In this document: positions 60,005 through 64,000 of the stretch, in pieces
Layout of the letters: each line of letters begins with the position of its first letter
Numbering within the stretch: the first letter of the stretch is position 1
Assembly (NCBI RefSeq): GCF_014192225.1
Contig: NZ_JACHXS010000001.1
Location: 1,142,440-1,206,439 of the forward strand
Length of the DNA stretch: 64,000 nucleotides
Direction: 5' to 3'
From: Pseudoduganella umbonata
GTDB taxonomy: Bacteria; Pseudomonadota; Gammaproteobacteria; Burkholderiales; Burkholderiaceae_D
Translations under genes and position numbers: made by a program
The notes under the pieces: model-generated
The model's database searches: none
What the model saw: the letters and a program-made list of their open reading frames with translations, nothing else
What the model was told of the DNA's origin: nothing

Positions 60005-62908
60005 TCAGAGCTTGAAGCGCAGCCCCACGCCGTACGTGGTCGGCGTATAGCGGATGTCGCGCGGCCGCGACGGGTCGCCCACGTAGCTCTCGTACTTTTC
60101 CTTCGTCAGGTTGATCGCGTCGAACTGCACCGAGATGTTCGGCGTGATCTCGTACGACAGCGACAGGTCGACATACGTCGATGCCTTGACGAAGCGGTCC
60201 TGCAGGAAGCGCGGCTCGGCGATCTGCTCCACGTAGTCGCCGCGCCGCGTGGCGGCCAGCCGCCCCGTCAGGCCGTGGCCCTCGTAGAGCAGCGCGAGGT
60301 TGTGGCTCTTCTTGGCCACGTCGATCAGCCGGGTCTTGGTCAGCACGTCGGAATTGGGGTCGAGCCGCGTTTCGTTGTCGCCATCGATCCACGTGAAGTT
60401 GTACTGGGCCCCGAAGCCGCTCCAGAAGCCGGGCAGGAAGTCGAAGAACTTCTGCGTGCCGAATTCATAGCCCTTCAGCGTGCCCTTGCCGGAATTCTGC
60501 GGCCGCGTCACACGGTAGCGCTGGCCATCGATGATTTCATCCTGCGTGTAGTTCTGCAGGTAGCCGTCGATGTCGCGATGGAACAGCGCGATCTGCGCAT
60601 AGCCGTTGTTGGGGAAGTAGTATTCGAGCGTGGCATCGAGGTTGGTCGACTTGGTCGGCGCCAGCTGCGGGTTGCCGGCGCTGCCGGTGCCCGGCGCGTT
60701 GACCGTCGGCGGAATCAGCGACAGCGCCGGATTCAGGCGCAGGAAGTCCGGCCGCGTCAGCGTCTTGCCGGCCGACAGGTGCGACTGCAGGTTGTCGCGC
60801 CAGCCGACCAGCGCCGAGATGCTGGGCAGGTAGTTGTTTTCCGACGCGGACAGGTCGACCGGCGTGATCACGTCGCCGATCCGGCTGGTGCCTTCCAGCT
60901 TGCGCTTGACGTGGATCGCGCGCACGCCGGCATCGCCGCTGATCTCCACGCCGCCCAGCGTTGCCTGGTAGCGGCCGCTGAGATAGACGGTCGACGTGCG
61001 CTCGCGCTGCTCGAACATGCGGCTCGGATCGTCCGGCACGCGCCCGGCCGGCATGCCGTAGGCGACGCGCACCCGGTCCGCTTCGTCGATCAGGAAGTCG
61101 CGCGACGGCACGTAGTACTGGCCGCCGAGCCGGTCGACGCCCGGCACCAGGCTCTGGAACGTTGGCCCGAACAGTTCCACCGGCGACGGCCGCACCGCCG
61201 AGCGCAGGTCGCTGGCCACCTCGCCCGAGTGATAGCCGGTCGAGCGGGACGACAGCCGCAGGCCCGCATTGATCGCGCGGATGAAGCCGCCGCCCAGCTT
61301 GTAGGTCGCATCGGTGCGCCACTGCGTCTGCTTGCCCAGCGATTCTTCCCAGTTTTGCACCATCCCGCGCAGCACGAACGCGTTCGGGTCGCGCAGCGGC
61401 GTGGCACTGGTCGGCGTGGTCACGGCGTTGTAGCCGCCATGGCCGTCCGCGCCATAGGTGTAGACGTTCACCGTGGCATTCGGGATCTGCTGGTCGACGA
61501 TCACCGTGTCGTTGATGAATTTCGAGTGCGTGTACGCGAGCGACGACGTCACGTCCCACGGGCCGTCGCGGAAGCGCAGGCTCATGTTCAGGTTGTGCGT
61601 ATTGGTCCGCTCCTTGACACCCCAGGCGCTGGTGGCGACGTACGGATCCCACTCGTAGGCGCCGGGGCCGAACTGCGCGGCCGGCGCGTTGGCCGACAGG
61701 ATCGGGCAGATCTGGCCTTCCGGGGTATCGCAGCCCCGGTCGCCCAGCACCACGCCGTTCAGGCGCGGCGCCCAGCCGACAATGGCCAGGATGTAGTCGA
61801 CCTCGTTGCGGGCACGGTAGCCCATGCCCAGGTACTGCGTGGTGAATTCCAGCTTCGGATTGATCTTCCACTGGAACGCGCCGTGCGCCGAAAACCGCTC
61901 GCGGTCGCCGGCGTTGTAGATGCCGCCGACATGCGGCAGGTTGCCGAGCCGGTCGCCGGGGTTGAGCGGCGCCACCGGCTGGTCGTCGTTCAGCCGCACC
62001 GCCGTGCCATCGGGGCTGACAGAGAAGATCCGGTCCGGCCGGTCCACCCACTGCACCGGGTAGCCCCAGTGTTCCTTGTTGTAGGCGAGATCCAGCAGCA
62101 CGCCCATTTCGCCCACGCCGGTTTTCCAGCGATTACTGTGCAACACGCCGAGACCGGGGCTGTAGCGTGACCTGGCCGCGTCGCTGCCGTTGATCTCCTG
62201 CCGCCGCGCCTCCAGATAGCCGGTGGTCACCTGGCCCGGGGCATCGAACGGCGCGCGCAGCCGGATGTTGACGGCGCCGGCAATGCCGCCCTCGGGCTGG
62301 TTCGGCGTGGCCGACTTGTACACGTCCAGGCCCGCGATCGACTGCACCGGCAGGTCCTGGTACGACAGCCGGCGGCCGCGGCCCGTGAAGATGTCGTTGC
62401 CGTCGAGCGTGGTGACCACGTCCGGCAGGCCGCGGATCGTCACCGTCGACGTTTCGCCCCGGTCGCGCCCCACCTGCACGCCGGCAATCCGCTGCAGCGC
62501 GTCGCCGGCCGCGCGGTCGGGGAACTTGCCGATGTCTTCGGCATTGATCGAATCGACAACCTGCGTCGCATCGCGCTTGATCTGCTCCGCCGAACGAATG
62601 CTGCGGCGGATGCCCGTCACCTCGACGGTGGCGATCGGGCCGCCCTGCACGGTGGCCGTGTCGGTGGCGCTACCGGCGCCGGTCGCCTGGGCCGGGGCGG
62701 ACTGGCCGGACGTCTCCGGGGCCGGCTGGCCGGCAGTCGCCGGCGCGGCCTGGCCCGCGGCCGGGTCGGCCTGCTGTGCCACGGGCTGGTCTGCCGGCGG
62801 CGTCGTGGTTGCAGGGGCTTGCTGGGCGCCGGCCGTGCCGGCAGCCATCGCGCACACGGCGGCGGCAACGGCGCGGCGCATGCACGTTGGACTCATGACT
62901 GGACTCAT
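60005..62908 (-). CDS. TonB-dependent outer-membrane receptor 2
   Basis: The ATG at 62908 has CGGAGACAAC before it. The 967-residue receptor has a signal peptide ending AGAQ and a long Ala/Pro/Gln-rich linker (about 30-90). A plug follows (DRAAGDALQRIAGVQVGRD, TIRGLPDVVTTLDGNDIF), then a barrel ending in GVGLRFKL. Like receptor 1 it has the GIRRSIRSAEQIKRD start of Xanthomonas/Caulobacter-type sugar receptors. It heads a two-gene unit with GH43, so arabinose- or xylose-containing oligosaccharides are the likely ligands. Confidence 0.9.
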   Translation of the reverse strand: MSPVMSPTCMRRAVAAAVCAMAAGTAGAQQAPATTTPPADQPVAQQADPAAGQAAPATAGQPAPETSGQSAPAQATGAGSATDTATVQGGPIATVEVTGIRRSIRSAEQIKRDATQVVDSINAEDIGKFPDRAAGDALQRIAGVQVGRDRGETSTVTIRGLPDVVTTLDGNDIFTGRGRRLSYQDLPVQSIAGLDVYKSATPNQPEGGIAGAVNIRLRAPFDAPGQVTTGYLEARRQEINGSDAARSRYSPGLGVLHSNRWKTGVGEMGVLLDLAYNKEHWGYPVQWVDRPDRIFSVSPDGTAVRLNDDQPVAPLNPGDRLGNLPHVGGIYNAGDRERFSAHGAFQWKINPKLEFTTQYLGMGYRARNEVDYILAIVGWAPRLNGVVLGDRGCDTPEGQICPILSANAPAAQFGPGAYEWDPYVATSAWGVKERTNTHNLNMSLRFRDGPWDVTSSLAYTHSKFINDTVIVDQQIPNATVNVYTYGADGHGGYNAVTTPTSATPLRDPNAFVLRGMVQNWEESLGKQTQWRTDATYKLGGGFIRAINAGLRLSSRSTGYHSGEVASDLRSAVRPSPVELFGPTFQSLVPGVDRLGGQYYVPSRDFLIDEADRVRVAYGMPAGRVPDDPSRMFEQRERTSTVYLSGRYQATLGGVEISGDAGVRAIHVKRKLEGTSRIGDVITPVDLSASENNYLPSISALVGWRDNLQSHLSAGKTLTRPDFLRLNPALSLIPPTVNAPGTGSAGNPQLAPTKSTNLDATLEYYFPNNGYAQIALFHRDIDGYLQNYTQDEIIDGQRYRVTRPQNSGKGTLKGYEFGTQKFFDFLPGFWSGFGAQYNFTWIDGDNETRLDPNSDVLTKTRLIDVAKKSHNLALLYEGHGLTGRLAATRRGDYVEQIAEPRFLQDRFVKASTYVDLSLSYEITPNISVQFDAINLTKEKYESYVGDPSRPRDIRYTPTTYGVGLRFKL

Positions 62909-62967
62909 GTTGTCTCCGAATGTTGGTTGTGCCAGGCTCGCGACGCTCCGCCTGGGGAAGCTTTCCG

Positions 62968-62997
62968 ATCATAGACACAAGCTTTATTCAATGCCAA
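62968..62997 (-). promoter_or_regulatory. Promoter TTGGCA-18-TATGAT of TonB receptor 2
   Basis: On the minus strand TTGGCA (62997-62992) and TATGAT (62973-62968) are 18 bases apart, giving a leader of about 50 bases. AAGCTT hexamers on both sides (62959-62964 and 62980-62985) could form an operator. Confidence 0.55.
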
Positions 62998-63042
62998 CGC
63001 GCTAGGCCGATTCGGTTGCGCCGATGCGACGCCCCGTGCGCC

Positions 63043-63873
63043 TTACCCTTTCAGCCCCGTCGCCGCCAGCAACCCTTGCGTGACACGGCGCTGGAACGCG
63101 ATGTACGCCAGCGCCACCGGGAACGCGCCGAGCAGCGCGGCCGCCATCAGCTGCGCGTAGCGCACGCCGAACGCATCGTAGGTCTGCGTCAGCCCGAGGG
63201 GGATCGTCATCATGTCGTTCGACGTGACAATGATGAAAGGCCACAGGAAATTGTTCCAGGCCGCGATGAACGTGACGATCGCCATCGCCCACACGATATT
63301 GCCCGACATCGGCAGGTACACGCTCCACAGCACGCGCAGCGGCGACGCGCCGTCGAGCAGCGCGGCATCGCGAAAGTCGTGCGGCACCGCGTCGAAAAAC
63401 TGGCGGAACACGTAGATCACCACCGGCGACACCACCTGCGGCAGCACGATGCCGGCATAGGTATTGATCAGGCCAAGCCCGTTCATCGTGCGGAACAGCG
63501 GTACCAGCAGCGCCTCGAACGGCAGCAGCAGCGCCAGCATCGACACCAGGAACAGCAGGTTGCGGCCACGGAAGCGCAGCTGCGAGAAGGCGAAGGCCGC
63601 CATCAGGCTGATCGCCATCGTCACCACGGTCACGGCAAGCGCCACCAGCGCGCTGTTGAACAGCCAGCGCGGCACGTTGCCGGCGCCGAGCGTCTTGGTA
63701 AACGCTTCCACGGTCCAGCGCTGCGGCAGCAGGTGCAGCGTGGGCAGGATGGTTTCGTACTCCGGCCGCAGCGCCGTCGACAGCGCCCACAGCAGCGGCG
63801 CCACCCACAGCATGGCCAGGCCCAGCGCGGATGCCACGGCGATCGCGGTCCAGTGCAGCGGCGTGTTCTTCAT
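63043..63873 (-). CDS. Sugar ABC transporter permease (MalG-like)
   Basis: The 276-residue permease has six helices and the EAA loop DAALLDGASPLRVLWSVYLP that contacts the ATPase. It ends in RRVTQGLLAATGLKG, typical of CUT1 carbohydrate permeases. CGGAGGCCCC precedes the ATG, which is 10 bp after the stop of the upstream permease. It should import the oligosaccharides that the receptors and GH43 process. Binding protein and ATPase are not in the window. Confidence 0.9.
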   Translation of the reverse strand: MKNTPLHWTAIAVASALGLAMLWVAPLLWALSTALRPEYETILPTLHLLPQRWTVEAFTKTLGAGNVPRWLFNSALVALAVTVVTMAISLMAAFAFSQLRFRGRNLLFLVSMLALLLPFEALLVPLFRTMNGLGLINTYAGIVLPQVVSPVVIYVFRQFFDAVPHDFRDAALLDGASPLRVLWSVYLPMSGNIVWAMAIVTFIAAWNNFLWPFIIVTSNDMMTIPLGLTQTYDAFGVRYAQLMAAALLGAFPVALAYIAFQRRVTQGLLAATGLKG

Positions 63874-63883
63874 GGGGCCTCCG

Positions 63884-64000
63884 TCATTTCTTCTTCCTCA
63901 GCACCAGCGCCTGCAGCAGCCCCAGCGCGACGACGATGAACATGAAAGCCATCGCCACCGCCGCCGCGTAGCCGGCATCGCTTTGCGTAAACGCCGTTTC
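63884..64000 (-). CDS. Sugar ABC transporter permease (MalF-like), partial
   Basis: Only the last 38 codons are inside the window. They read ETAFTQSDAGYAAAVAMAFM followed by a hydrophobic helix and a basic LRKKK tail, the usual end of MalF-type permeases. It precedes the MalG-like gene by 10 bp on the same strand. Confidence 0.8.
   Translation of the reverse strand, partial: ETAFTQSDAGYAAAVAMAFMFIVVALGLLQALVLRKKK

Overview
This high-GC window reads as a chromosomal segment of a betaproteobacterium of the Oxalobacteraceae, most like Massilia, Duganella or Pseudoduganella. The assignment rests on general gene character: PEP-CTERM sorting signals, several TonB-dependent receptors, a caa3 and a bo3 oxidase, a RegBA redox two-component system and many c-di-GMP proteins. 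No rRNA, tRNA, CRISPR array, insertion sequence or intact prophage was recognised. Only one gene, an ASCH-type protein at 57.4 kb, looks phage-derived.

Layout. 0-8.8 kb: end of an NCS2 purine permease, a GH2 glycosidase, a glycosyltransferase, a thioredoxin-reductase-like flavoprotein behind a repeat-rich secreted protein, topoisomerase IB and a DUF481 outer-membrane protein. 8.8-14 kb: a caa3-type cytochrome oxidase operon with subunits I and III fused, divergent from a diheme cytochrome c. 14-17 kb: an AI-2E/PerM membrane protein and an MsbA-like flippase. 17.3-19.8 kb: an exosortase-substrate protein with its sorting signal in mid-protein, overlapping a secreted zinc protease gene. 20-23.3 kb: D-lactate dehydrogenase and a GAF/EAL protein. 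23.5-30.3 kb: an overlapping operon cyoABCD-SURF1-regB-regA that links a quinol oxidase to its probable redox sensor. 30.8-41 kb: transporters, a remnant PEP-CTERM gene, a LOV-like PAS/GGDEF/EAL protein, a hemerythrin, and a methyltransferase divergent from an AraC regulator. 41-50.8 kb: a 1400-residue hybrid kinase overlapping a REC-GGDEF gene, a GAF/PAS/GGDEF protein and a Crp/Fnr regulator. 51-53 kb: an APC permease. 53-64 kb: a carbohydrate region with two large TonB receptors, GH43, DUF3616 and an ABC sugar permease pair.

Two systems deserve attention. First, a small module occurs twice (46.5-47.6 kb and 58.2-59.0 kb). Each copy has a short helix-turn-helix regulator (about 77% identical between copies over 73 residues by hand count) divergent from a 61-84 residue protein with a shared C-terminal pattern. 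Both regulator genes have a TTGCYY-17-CAATAT promoter. One copy of the small-gene upstream region shares a 17-bp motif with another small gene at 51.0 kb. Second, the internal PEP-CTERM protein has about 133 residues after the sorting signal and overlaps a PA-domain zinc metalloprotease gene by 14 bp.

Short tandem arrays with 11-14 bp units recur between genes (4.7, 30.4, 37.6, 39.6, 47.7 and 51.3 kb). Several sit directly upstream of operons or across stop codons.
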